Assembly (NCBI RefSeq): GCF_007858445.1
Contig: NZ_VIGV01000004.1
Span: forward strand, 591,850 to 655,849
From: Tsukamurella sputi
GTDB taxonomy: Bacteria > Actinomycetota > Actinomycetes > Mycobacteriales > Mycobacteriaceae
DNA length: 64,000 nt
Direction: 5' to 3'
Shown: one piece after another, positions 9,510 to 18,147 of the stretch
Layout of the letters: the number at the start of each line of letters is the position of its first letter
Numbering within the stretch: position 1 is the first letter of the stretch
Notes under the pieces: generated by a model
Told to the model about the DNA's origin: nothing
The model's database searches: none
The model's input: only the letters and a program-made list of their open reading frames with translations
Made by a program: the position numbers and the translations under genes

Positions 9510-9956
9510 CCGACCATCGACGAGCAGCCGTACACCCTGGTGATCCCCACCCGCTGGAACGACAACGACGTGTACGGGCACGTCAACAACGTCGTCTATT
9601 ACAGCTACTTCGACACGGTGATCAACACCTACCTGATCGGCGAGGGAGGGCTGGACATCCACGAGGGCGCGACGATCGGCCTGTGTGTGGAATCTCACTG
9701 CCGCTACGACGCCCCCCTGGCCTTCCCCGAGCACGTCACGGCCGGGCTCGCCGTCACGAAGCTGGGCCGCTCCAGCGTGCGCTACGCGGTCACTCTGTTC
9801 GGTGGGGCGGACCCCGCCGCCGGGTCGGAGCCGCGGCTCGCCGCGGAGGGATGGTTCGTGCACGTCTTCGTCGACAGGGAGACCCGGCGGCCCACGGCGG
9901 TCCCGGACGGCATTCGCGCCGCGCTGGAGCGGCTTCTCGTCAGTGGGGCCGCGTAA
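9507..9956 (+). CDS. Acyl-CoA thioesterase, hotdog fold (4HBT family)
   Basis: A 149-residue single-domain hotdog thioesterase of the 4-hydroxybenzoyl-CoA type, expected to hydrolyse an acyl-CoA in the cytosol. The family active-site segment RWNDNDVYGHVNN is at residues 16-28, with the aspartate and the HVNN helix in place. The later region (GLAVTKLGRSSVRYAVTLF) is the usual central strand pair. The substrate cannot be told. The stop codon TAA is part of the -10 box of the next gene. Confidence 0.85.
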   Translation: MPTIDEQPYTLVIPTRWNDNDVYGHVNNVVYYSYFDTVINTYLIGEGGLDIHEGATIGLCVESHCRYDAPLAFPEHVTAGLAVTKLGRSSVRYAVTLFGGADPAAGSEPRLAAEGWFVHVFVDRETRRPTAVPDGIRAALERLLVSGAA

Positions 9957-9969
9957 CCTCCGCAGCATG
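9954..9969 (+). promoter_or_regulatory. -10 box for leaderless GNAT gene, overlapping a stop codon
   Basis: TAACCT at 9954-9959 contains the TAA stop of the thioesterase gene and ends 7 bases before the ATG at 9967. A separate leaderless transcript for the acetyltransferase is likely. Confidence 0.45.
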
Positions 9970-10590
9970 GCTTTCCTCACCCCGCTGGAACCCGTCACCC
10001 TGACCGGGCACCTGGTCACGCTCGCGCCGTTGTCGCACGATCAGTACGACGGCCTCGTCGAGGCGCTCGAGGACGGTCAGCTGTGGGATCGCTGGTACAC
10101 CTCCGTGCCCTCGCCGTCGGGTCTGCGCGCCGAGATCGACCGTCGCCTCGCACTGCAGGAGAAGGGCGAGATGATCCCCTTCACGGCGATCGACGCCGCC
10201 GGTCGCGTACTGGGCATGACCACCTACTACGACATCGATCCGGCGGTGCCGCGGATGGAGATCGGCTACACCTGGAACCGCGCCTCCGCGCACGGCACGG
10301 GTACCAACGCGGAGTCGAAACTGCTGCTGCTCCAGCACGCCTTCGACGTGCTCGGCTGCGAGTGCATCGGCCTGCGCACCCAGTGGGTCAACACCCAGTC
10401 CCGGGAGGCCATCGCCCGGCTCGGCGCGAAGCAGGACGGCGTGCTCCGCAGCTACAAGCGCTACCGCAACGGCGCCCTGCAGGACGCGGTGCTGTTCTCG
10501 ATCCTCCGGCACGAGTGGCCCACCGTGAACGCGCACCTGCGGCACCGTCTGCGCCACCGGCACGAGGCCTACCGCGCCGTTCCGGAGTAG
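9967..10590 (+). CDS. GNAT-family N-acetyltransferase
   Basis: A 207-residue acetyl-CoA-dependent acetyltransferase of the RimJ/RimL-like subgroup. Visible family features are the beta-strand pair before the cofactor loop (MEIGYTWNRASAHGTGTNAE, where the P-loop analogue is R/Q-x-x-G-x-G/A-like but degenerate), the helix LLLLQHAFDVLGC, and the closing region with NTQSREAIARLGAKQDG, typical of acetylation of small molecules or protein N-termini. The acceptor is unknown. Confidence 0.8.
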   Translation: MAFLTPLEPVTLTGHLVTLAPLSHDQYDGLVEALEDGQLWDRWYTSVPSPSGLRAEIDRRLALQEKGEMIPFTAIDAAGRVLGMTTYYDIDPAVPRMEIGYTWNRASAHGTGTNAESKLLLLQHAFDVLGCECIGLRTQWVNTQSREAIARLGAKQDGVLRSYKRYRNGALQDAVLFSILRHEWPTVNAHLRHRLRHRHEAYRAVPE

Positions 10591-10602
10591 GCCCGGTTCC
10601 CC

Positions 10603-13485
10603 ATGCCCCGACCGCAACCGACGGCCCACGGGCTGTGGCGCCCGGGCCTCGGCCTGGCGCTCTGGTTCACCGACGAGGCGGGCGAGCCGACCGCCGATCC
10701 CGACCCCGCGGGCCTGCCCGCGCCGGTCGCCGAGGTGCTCGCCGACCGCCGACCCCGCCGGTCCGTCTCCCTCGCGGGGCCGGACGGCAGGATCGTCGCG
10801 CCCGCGCTCACCCTGGGCCCGGAACGTGCCGCCGCGCTCCTCGACGCGCTCACCCCGTCCGACGGTGCCGGTGACCTGCGCTACCTGCGCTGGGTCGCGC
10901 AGTCGATCGAGCGCTTCGTCGCCGCGGGCGCGGTGACGCCGGTGCTGCGCCACGACGACGGTGAGTGGATCGTCCGCTGGGCGCCCGTCGAATCGTTGCA
11001 GTGGCGCACCTGGGTGCAGTCCGCGGCCGCCGCGATGCCCCCGGTGCTGCGCCGCACGGGCGAGCTGGCCGCGGTCCTCGACATGGCGACCGAGCTCGCG
11101 GACCGGTACGCGCGGCAGCGGCTCGGCGACGGCCCGTGGTCCTGGGTGGCGGCGCCCGCTCTGCGCGCCCTGGTCGACGGCGAGCCCCTCCCGCCGAAGG
11201 CGGTCGCCGATGCGGGCGCCGCCGCTGCGTGGACGGAGTGGGCCGGCAGCGTCCGCTCCGCAGAGACGCTGCTGGTACTGCGCCTCGTCGAGCCCGACGG
11301 CCGCAGCCCGGGGGAGAACCCGCTGGCCCCGCGGACAACGCCGACCGACGCCCCGTGGCGGCTCGAGGTCTGCCGGCGCGTTCCGGGGGCCGCCCCGGTG
11401 CGCGCGGAACCGGCGCGGATGAGCCCCGTCGACCTGGACGACCTGGCGGGCGAACTGGCCCGTGCCCTGGCGGTGTACCCGCCGCTCAAGCGGGTCGCGC
11501 AGGACGAGTCCTCGCTGGATTTCCTGCTCACCACCGAGGAGGCGGAGGCGCTCTTCCTCGAGGGCGCGCCCGGGCTGACGAAGGCCGGGTACGAGGTGCT
11601 GCTGCCGGCGTCGATCGCGACGGTGCGCCCGGCGCTGCGGCTCGTCGGGCGGGAGCAGCCGGGGCGGACGGCGCTGACGGTGCAGGCCGGGCTCGCCGAG
11701 ATCAAGGACTTCGCATGGCAGCTCGCCGTCGGCGACACGGTGCTGACGGCGAGCGAGCTGGCGACCCTGGCGAACTCCGCGTCGGGCCTGGTGGAGGTGC
11801 GCGGCAAGTGGGTCCGCGCGGACCGGCGGACGCTCGCCACCGCGGCCCGGTTCGTCGCCGAACAGCGCTCCGCCGCCGAGTCCGGCACCGACGTGAGCGA
11901 GCTGCTCGGGATGATCGCCGATCCCGCCGCGCTGCCGGCGCCGCTGGTCGCGGTCGACGGGCTCGGCTGGCTCGACTCCGTCTACCGCGGCGGCACCATC
12001 ACCCCCGCGGTCGTGGAGGCCCCGTCGACCCTGAAGGCGCAGTTGCGCGACTACCAGTTGCGCGGACTCGAGTGGCTGGTCACGTTGTGGCGCAGCGGTA
12101 TCGGCGCGGTGCTCGCCGACGACATGGGGCTCGGCAAGACCATCCAGGTGCTCGCTCTGCTGTGTCATGAGCGCGAGCGCGCGCCGGACGAGCCGGTGCG
12201 TCCGACGCTGCTGGTCTGCCCGATGTCGGTCGTGGGCAACTGGGTCGCGGAGGCGCAGCGCTTCGCGCCCGGCCTGCGGCTGCACGTGCACCACGGCATC
12301 GACCGGCCCACGGGCGAGGAGTTCGGGAGGATCGCCACCGCCTCAGACGTGGTGGTCACGACCTTCGCGCTCGCGTCCCGGGACCGCGAGCTGTTGTCCG
12401 GGCATCACTGGGGGCGGCTCGTGGTGGACGAGGCGCAACACGTGAAGAACGTCAACACGGCCGCGGCGAAGGCGCTGCGGTCGATCCCCGCCGCCCACCG
12501 CGTCGCGCTCACCGGCACGCCGGTGGAGAACCGCCTGGAGGACTTGCGTGCCGTGATCGACCTGGTCAATCCGGGTCTGCTCGGCTCGGCCCGCACCTTC
12601 CGCAACCGCTTCGCGCTGCCCATCGAGCGCGAGCAGGACCAGGCGGCGGTACGCCGGCTGAACACGTTGACCTCGCCGTTCCTCCTGCGCCGCGAGAAGA
12701 CCGACCCTGCCGTCGCCCCGGAGCTGCCCGAGAAGGCCGAGTTCACGGTGCGCGCCTCCCTCACGCCGGAGCAGGCGGGGCTGTACCAGGCCGTGCTCAA
12801 CCGGCTGGTGCAGGAGTTACGCGAATCGCAGGGCATGGGGCGCCGGGGGCTCGTGCTGGCCTCGCTGACCAGGCTCAAGCAGATCTGCAACCACCCCGCG
12901 CACTACCTGGGCGACGGATCGCCGCTGTTGCGTCGCGGGCAGCACCGCTCCGGCAAGCTCGAGTTGCTCGCGGACGTGCTGGAGACGGTCGCCGCCGACG
13001 GCGAGCGCGCACTCGTCTTCACCCAGTACGCGGAGTTCGCGCGCATGCTGCAGCCCTGGCTCACGGGCCTGCTCGGCGCGGAGGTCCCGGTGCTCGACGG
13101 TGCCGTGCCCCGCACGGAGCGCGACGCGATGGTCGCGCGGTTCCAGTCCGGCGGCGGCGCGCCCGCCCTGGTCGCGACGGTGCAGTCGGGTGGCACCGGG
13201 CTCAATCTGACCGCCGCGAATCACGTGATCCACGTGGACCGGTGGTGGAACCCGGCGGTCGAGAACCAGGCCACCGACCGCGCCTTCCGCATCGGGCAGA
13301 CGCGGGCCGTGCAGGTCCGCAAGTTCGTCTGCGCGGGCACGCTCGAGGAGCGCATCGACGGGGTGATCGCGGCCAAGAAGGAGCTCTCCTCGATGACCGT
13401 GCGGACGGGCGAGGCCTGGCTGACGGAACTGAACAACGACGAGCTCTACGAGTTGGTGGCCCTGCGCGACGAGGCGGTGGTCTAG
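10603..13485 (+). CDS. SNF2-family DEAD/DEAH-type helicase (HelZ-like)
   Basis: A 960-residue ATP-dependent DNA translocase. The N-terminal ~450 residues match the actinobacterial SNF2-associated region. The first RecA domain has Walker A (DDMGLGKT, near residue 507) and motif II DEAQ (609-612); TGTPVENRLEDL is motif III. The second RecA domain carries the helicase C motifs, including VQSGGTGLNLTAANHVIH and DRAFRIGQTR. Length and domain order resemble Rv2101 (HelZ). The SWIM-domain gene begins on the base right after its stop codon, so the two are surely co-transcribed and likely work together in DNA repair or remodelling. Confidence 0.9.
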   Translation: MPRPQPTAHGLWRPGLGLALWFTDEAGEPTADPDPAGLPAPVAEVLADRRPRRSVSLAGPDGRIVAPALTLGPERAAALLDALTPSDGAGDLRYLRWVAQSIERFVAAGAVTPVLRHDDGEWIVRWAPVESLQWRTWVQSAAAAMPPVLRRTGELAAVLDMATELADRYARQRLGDGPWSWVAAPALRALVDGEPLPPKAVADAGAAAAWTEWAGSVRSAETLLVLRLVEPDGRSPGENPLAPRTTPTDAPWRLEVCRRVPGAAPVRAEPARMSPVDLDDLAGELARALAVYPPLKRVAQDESSLDFLLTTEEAEALFLEGAPGLTKAGYEVLLPASIATVRPALRLVGREQPGRTALTVQAGLAEIKDFAWQLAVGDTVLTASELATLANSASGLVEVRGKWVRADRRTLATAARFVAEQRSAAESGTDVSELLGMIADPAALPAPLVAVDGLGWLDSVYRGGTITPAVVEAPSTLKAQLRDYQLRGLEWLVTLWRSGIGAVLADDMGLGKTIQVLALLCHERERAPDEPVRPTLLVCPMSVVGNWVAEAQRFAPGLRLHVHHGIDRPTGEEFGRIATASDVVVTTFALASRDRELLSGHHWGRLVVDEAQHVKNVNTAAAKALRSIPAAHRVALTGTPVENRLEDLRAVIDLVNPGLLGSARTFRNRFALPIEREQDQAAVRRLNTLTSPFLLRREKTDPAVAPELPEKAEFTVRASLTPEQAGLYQAVLNRLVQELRESQGMGRRGLVLASLTRLKQICNHPAHYLGDGSPLLRRGQHRSGKLELLADVLETVAADGERALVFTQYAEFARMLQPWLTGLLGAEVPVLDGAVPRTERDAMVARFQSGGGAPALVATVQSGGTGLNLTAANHVIHVDRWWNPAVENQATDRAFRIGQTRAVQVRKFVCAGTLEERIDGVIAAKKELSSMTVRTGEAWLTELNNDELYELVALRDEAVV

Positions 13486-14268
13486 GTGGCGCGGAAGGCG
13501 CGTGACACCGCGCGGACGATGGGCGGAACCTGGTTCAGCCGCCGCCTCATCCAACAGCGCGAGGACGTCACCGAGCGGCGCAAGATCCAGTACGCGCGCC
13601 GCCTGTACCAGGAGCATCAGGTGTACGCGCTGTCCGTGGTGCCGGCGTCGGTCACGGCGACGGTGCAGGGCAGCCAGCTCGACCCGTTCGCGGTCGCACT
13701 GTCGCGGATGCCGGGTGATGCGGCTGCGGTGGTCTCCCTCCTGGCGGCGCAGGGCGCGACGGCGGAACTGCTCGGGGTGACGCGCGGGGAGCTGGGACGG
13801 GCTCTGGGGGAACTGGTCCTGCCCGAGACCGCGTCCGACGTGATCGTCGACTGCGCCTGCCCCGACGACTCGGGCGCCTGCGTGCACGCGCTCGCCGTCA
13901 CCTACGAGTTCTGCGCCGCCGCCGACGCGGACCCGTCGCTCGTTCTCGATTTCGCCGGCGTGCCCCTGGCGGGCCTCCTCGCCCGGGTCACCTCGCCCGG
14001 GGCCGACGGTGCCGCCCCGGCACCGTCGGAGCGAGCCGCGGGAGACGACTGGGATCCGGACGCCTGGGACGCGGGCGCGGCGGCGTTCTACGGCGAGGGC
14101 CATGACCTGCCGCCGCTGCCCGAACCGTCGCCGATCGATGCGATGACGCTGCTCGACCCGGCGCTCCTGCGCATGGCGCTGCGCCGTTCGGGCACGAAAC
14201 CCGCCGACGTCGCCGAGGCGACCGACGAGCTCGCGGAGCTCTACGACCGCCTCCGGGACCCGCGGTGA
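13486..14268 (+). CDS. SWIM zinc-finger protein
   Basis: A 260-residue protein with the SWIM zinc-binding signature C123-x-C125-x6-C132-x-H134 (CACPDDSGACVH). The N-terminal 60 residues are strongly basic, suited to nucleic acid binding; the C-terminal part has an acidic low-complexity stretch (DDWDPDAWDAG). GTG follows the helicase stop directly (TAG then GTG). In M. tuberculosis Rv2101 and Rv2102 form the same pair. Probable accessory factor for the helicase. Confidence 0.85.
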   Translation: MARKARDTARTMGGTWFSRRLIQQREDVTERRKIQYARRLYQEHQVYALSVVPASVTATVQGSQLDPFAVALSRMPGDAAAVVSLLAAQGATAELLGVTRGELGRALGELVLPETASDVIVDCACPDDSGACVHALAVTYEFCAAADADPSLVLDFAGVPLAGLLARVTSPGADGAAPAPSERAAGDDWDPDAWDAGAAAFYGEGHDLPPLPEPSPIDAMTLLDPALLRMALRRSGTKPADVAEATDELAELYDRLRDPR

Positions 14269-14380
14269 GGTGCGGTCCGCGGGCCGGCGGCGGAGTGATC
14301 GACGCGGCACCGCGTCGGTGACGGAACCTGTCGGTGGGGATCACTACCCTGAGGGGGCGACCTACGAGGGGGTGAAGGGC

Positions 14381-15517
14381 ATGCGTTTCGTACACACGGC
14401 GGACTGGCAGCTGGGCATGACGCGGCACTTCCTCGACGCGGACGCGCAGGCGCGGTTCACCGACGCCCGGCTCGATGCGATCTCGCGGCTCGGCGCCGTC
14501 GCGGCGGAGCAGGAGGCGGAGTTCGTGGTCGTCTGCGGCGACGTCTTCGAGGACAACCGTCTCGCCCCCGCGGTGGTCGCCCGCAGCCTCGACCGGATCG
14601 CCGCGATCGGCTGCCCCGTGTACCTGCTCCCCGGCAATCACGACCCGCTCGATGCGGCGTCGATCTACACCTCCGAGGTCTTCGCCCGGCACCGGCCGGC
14701 CAATGTGATCGTGCTGGATGCGCCCGGCGTCCACGAGGTGCGCCCGGGTGTCGAACTGCTGGCGGCCCCGTGGTTCTCGAAGCACCCCACCGGGGATCCC
14801 CTCACCGAGGCCGCCGCCGCGGCCGCCCCGCCCGCCGCGGGCGTGATCCGCATCGCGGTCGGGCACGGAGGCACCCTGCCGGTCGGTGCGCAGGATCAGC
14901 GGCTCATCGACGTGACGGCGCTGTCGGAGCGGATCACCGCGGGCGCACTGCGATACGTCGCGCTCGGGGACCGGCACTCGGTCACCGAAGTGGCGCAGGG
15001 AATCTGGTACTCCGGTGCCCCCGAGGTCACGAACTTCGACCACAAGGAGACGGGCTCCGGCTCGGTCCTCGTCGTCGACGTCCCCGAGGAGGGACCGTCG
15101 ACGGTGACCGCGGTGCGGGTCGGTACGTGGCGCTTCGCGTCGCGGGAGTTCCCGCTGTCCTCCGAGCGCGACGTGGCTGCGGCCGTCGGCGCGCTGTCCG
15201 CGCTCCCCGACAAGGACCGCACCGTGGTCAAGGTGGGGTTCACGGGCACCGTCGGGCTGGCGGCGAAGGCCGAGCTGGATCGTGAGATCGAGGCCCTGCG
15301 GGCGCGGTTCGCGGCCGTCGAGCTCTGGGAACGCAAGACGGACTTGGCGGTGCTGCCGGGCGAGGCCGAGCTGGAATCGCTGGAACTCACCGGCCCGGCC
15401 GCCGACGCCGCGCAGGAACTGTTGGGCGTCGCCCGCAGCGGTGGTGAGCGGTCCGCCGATGCGTCCGGTGCGCTCGCTCTGCTGTACCGGCTCACCCGCC
15501 AGGAGGTGGGTGCATGA
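14381..15517 (+). CDS. SbcD/Mre11-like metallophosphoesterase nuclease
   Basis: A 378-residue DNA nuclease subunit. It has the calcineurin-type metal sites: HTADWQLG (residues 5-12), CGDVFEDN (about 52-59), GNHD (85-88) and GHGG, which place it with SbcD/Mre11. ATG at 14381 is chosen from GAGGGGG upstream and because the protein then begins with the first metal motif; an in-frame extension of 37 codons upstream has no family match. It overlaps the next gene by four bases (ATGA), so the nuclease and ATPase are translationally coupled. Closest in arrangement to Rv1277-Rv1278. Confidence 0.88.
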   Translation: MRFVHTADWQLGMTRHFLDADAQARFTDARLDAISRLGAVAAEQEAEFVVVCGDVFEDNRLAPAVVARSLDRIAAIGCPVYLLPGNHDPLDAASIYTSEVFARHRPANVIVLDAPGVHEVRPGVELLAAPWFSKHPTGDPLTEAAAAAAPPAAGVIRIAVGHGGTLPVGAQDQRLIDVTALSERITAGALRYVALGDRHSVTEVAQGIWYSGAPEVTNFDHKETGSGSVLVVDVPEEGPSTVTAVRVGTWRFASREFPLSSERDVAAAVGALSALPDKDRTVVKVGFTGTVGLAAKAELDREIEALRARFAAVELWERKTDLAVLPGEAELESLELTGPAADAAQELLGVARSGGERSADASGALALLYRLTRQEVGA

Positions 15518-18147
15518 GGCTGCATCGCCTGGCGGTGAAGGATTTCCGCGGCGTCGAGGAGCGGGAGCTGGCCTTCGCCGACACCGGCGTCACGCTGCTG
15601 CACGGCCCGAACGAGGCCGGCAAGTCGTCGATGGTGGAGGCGCTGCAGCTCCTGCTGGACGTGAAGGCCACGTCGAAATCGCAGCGCGTGGAGGCCGTCT
15701 GCCCCGCGCACCGCGATGCGGGGCCGTACGTCGAGGCGGAGCTGACCGTGGGCCCGTACCGGTTCGTCTACGCCAAGCAGTACCACCGCCGCCCCGGCAC
15801 GGTGCTCACGGTGCTCGAGCCCGCGCCCCAGCAGCTCACGGGTGGCAGCGCGGAGTCGTGGGTCGCGGAGCAGATGCGCACCTATGTCGACGGTGACCTG
15901 CTGTCCGCGCTCACCGTCCTGCAGGGGCCCGGCCCGGGTCAACCCTCGCTGCGCGACAGCGCGGCCTTCGCGAAGGCGCTCGATGCGGCGTCGGGTGGCG
16001 CAGGGGAGGACGAGCCGGGCGCGGAACGCCTCGCCGAGGCCGTCGCCGCTGAGCGGGCCCGGTACTTCACGCCCACGGGGCGACCCACGGGTGAGTTGGC
16101 CGCGGCCCGCGCTCGGGAGGCCGCTGCCCGCGCCGCGCTGGAGGCGGCCGAGGCCGCGCTGCGTGAGGTGGATCAGGTGGCGGAGCAGCACGCGCTCGCC
16201 TCCGCGCGCCTGGCGGCCCTCGTCGATCGGCGGTCCGCCGCCGTGGCGGCTTTCGAGGCGCTCGGCGCTGACCAGGAACGCGTCTCCGCGCTGCAGGCGC
16301 GGCTCGCGCAGTCGCGCGCGGCGCTCGAATCCGCGACGCTGCGTGAGCAGCACGCGGGCGAGGCGGCGAACCGGCGCCGTCGCCTCGTCGAACAGCAGGC
16401 TCTCGCGGTGGAGCGCACCGCACAGGTCCGCGTGCTGCGGGACCGGGCGCTGGCGGATCGCGAGGTGCTGGCCGCCGAGGCGTCGTGGCTGGAGACCACC
16501 GTGCACGAGCTGTCCGCGGTCTCCGCGGACCGGCGGGAGCGGAAGTCGCAGGCGCAGTATGCCGTCGACTACGCCCGGGAGTCGGTCGGGTACCAGCGGC
16601 TGGTGAAGCGGATCGAGCAGGCGCAACTGCTCGGCAAGGACGTGGAGGACGCGCGGAACCGGCTGGCCGGGAACCCCATCGATCGCCGGGCCCTGCAGAC
16701 GATCGCTGTCGCGGAGCAACGGTACGAAAAGGCGCAGGCCCGGTTCTCCGCTCTGGCCGCCACGCTCAAGCTGGAACGTCTCGGCTTCTCGGACGTGCTC
16801 GTGGACGGCAGCAACATCGGCGAGGAGCCGGTCGAGGTGGTCGCGGGCAACGGCATGGTGATCGAGGTGCCGGGCGCCGTCCGGATCGAGGTCATGCAGC
16901 GCGGGGAGAGCGCCGATGCGGCGGCCGAGGTGAAGGCCTCGCACACGGCGCTGCTCGCCGCGTGCCGCGATGCGGGCGCAGCGGATGTGGCGGAGGCCCG
17001 CGAACTGCACGAGCAGCGCGAGGCCGTCGAGATCGAGCTGCAGGAGGCGCGGATCGCGCTCGCTCACGCGCTCGGCGAGCACACTCTTGCCGAGTTGCGC
17101 GCGTCGGCGGACGAATCGGCCGAGCGGATCGTCGCGCTCGAGGCGGCGGTGGACGCCGAGTTGCTGGCGGTGGACCCCGAGCGGGCGAAGGCGAACCTCA
17201 TGGAGGCCACGCAGGCCGAGGTGGCCTCCCGCGCGGAGGAGAAGCAGACCCGCGAGCAGCTCGGGCAGAAGCACCAGGAACTTCATCGCGCGAGCACCGA
17301 TGCCCAAGTCGCCGCGGATCGGCTGCAACACTTCGACAACCGCGCCACGGAGCTCTCGGCGGAGCTCGAGCGAGCCCGTGCCGAAGCCTCCGACGACGCT
17401 CTCGCCATCGCCGCAGACGAGGCCGCGGCAGCACGGGAGGCCGCCGCCGTCGAACTGGCGGAACACGAGCGGGCCGCCCGCGAGGCCGACGTCGCGGGCT
17501 TCGCGGCACGGTACGCCGCCGCGCGCAGGACGGCGGAGCGGGCACGCGCGGCGGAGGCCGCGGCCCGCGAGGACTTGGCCGGCCTGGCGGGGCAGCTGCA
17601 GCTGTTCCAGGCGGACGGGCGCCGGGACCGGCTCGATGCCGCGGAAGCCGAGCACGTCCATGCGGAGCGCGCTCTCACGTCCGTGGAGGAGCGTGCCCGC
17701 GCGGCGGCGCTGCTGCACGAGACGCTCACCGCGCACCGGGACGCTCGCCGCGCCCGGGTGCAGGCGCCCTACCAGCGGGCGCTGGAGGAGCTGGGACGCA
17801 CCGTCTTCGGAGATCCGCTCACCATCACCGTCGGCGACGATCTGACGATCGCCTCTCGCACCGTCGACGGGGTGACGGTGCCCTTCGAGTCGCTGTCCGG
17901 TGGCGCGCAGGAGCAGCTGGGCGTCCTCAGCCGGCTCGCGTGCGCCCGCCTGGTCGACGGTGCCGACGGCGCCCCCGTCATCTTCGACGACGCCCTCGGC
18001 CACAGTGACCCCGCGCGCCTCGGCGCGATGGCCGATGCCCTCGTTGAGGCCGGCCGCAGCGCGCAGGTGATCGTCTTCAGCTGCGTCCCGGGCCGTTTCG
18101 ACGCCCTCCGCGGCCGCGACGGCGTGACCGAGGTCGCGCTCGGTTAG
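15514..18147 (+). CDS. SbcC/RecN-like SMC-type ATPase
   Basis: An 877-residue ABC-type ATPase of the Rad50/SbcC class that should form a complex with the preceding nuclease. It has Walker A GPNEAGKSS (31-39) and, at the far C-terminus, the signature LSGGAQEQLG followed by Walker B VIFDDALGHSD; between them lie roughly 600 residues of Ala/Glu/Arg-rich coiled coil. No CxxC zinc hook is obvious in the middle. Length agrees with Rv1278. Its last four bases overlap, tail to tail, the end of the acyl-CoA synthetase gene on the other strand. Confidence 0.87.
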   Translation: MRLHRLAVKDFRGVEERELAFADTGVTLLHGPNEAGKSSMVEALQLLLDVKATSKSQRVEAVCPAHRDAGPYVEAELTVGPYRFVYAKQYHRRPGTVLTVLEPAPQQLTGGSAESWVAEQMRTYVDGDLLSALTVLQGPGPGQPSLRDSAAFAKALDAASGGAGEDEPGAERLAEAVAAERARYFTPTGRPTGELAAARAREAAARAALEAAEAALREVDQVAEQHALASARLAALVDRRSAAVAAFEALGADQERVSALQARLAQSRAALESATLREQHAGEAANRRRRLVEQQALAVERTAQVRVLRDRALADREVLAAEASWLETTVHELSAVSADRRERKSQAQYAVDYARESVGYQRLVKRIEQAQLLGKDVEDARNRLAGNPIDRRALQTIAVAEQRYEKAQARFSALAATLKLERLGFSDVLVDGSNIGEEPVEVVAGNGMVIEVPGAVRIEVMQRGESADAAAEVKASHTALLAACRDAGAADVAEARELHEQREAVEIELQEARIALAHALGEHTLAELRASADESAERIVALEAAVDAELLAVDPERAKANLMEATQAEVASRAEEKQTREQLGQKHQELHRASTDAQVAADRLQHFDNRATELSAELERARAEASDDALAIAADEAAAAREAAAVELAEHERAAREADVAGFAARYAAARRTAERARAAEAAAREDLAGLAGQLQLFQADGRRDRLDAAEAEHVHAERALTSVEERARAAALLHETLTAHRDARRARVQAPYQRALEELGRTVFGDPLTITVGDDLTIASRTVDGVTVPFESLSGGAQEQLGVLSRLACARLVDGADGAPVIFDDALGHSDPARLGAMADALVEAGRSAQVIVFSCVPGRFDALRGRDGVTEVALG

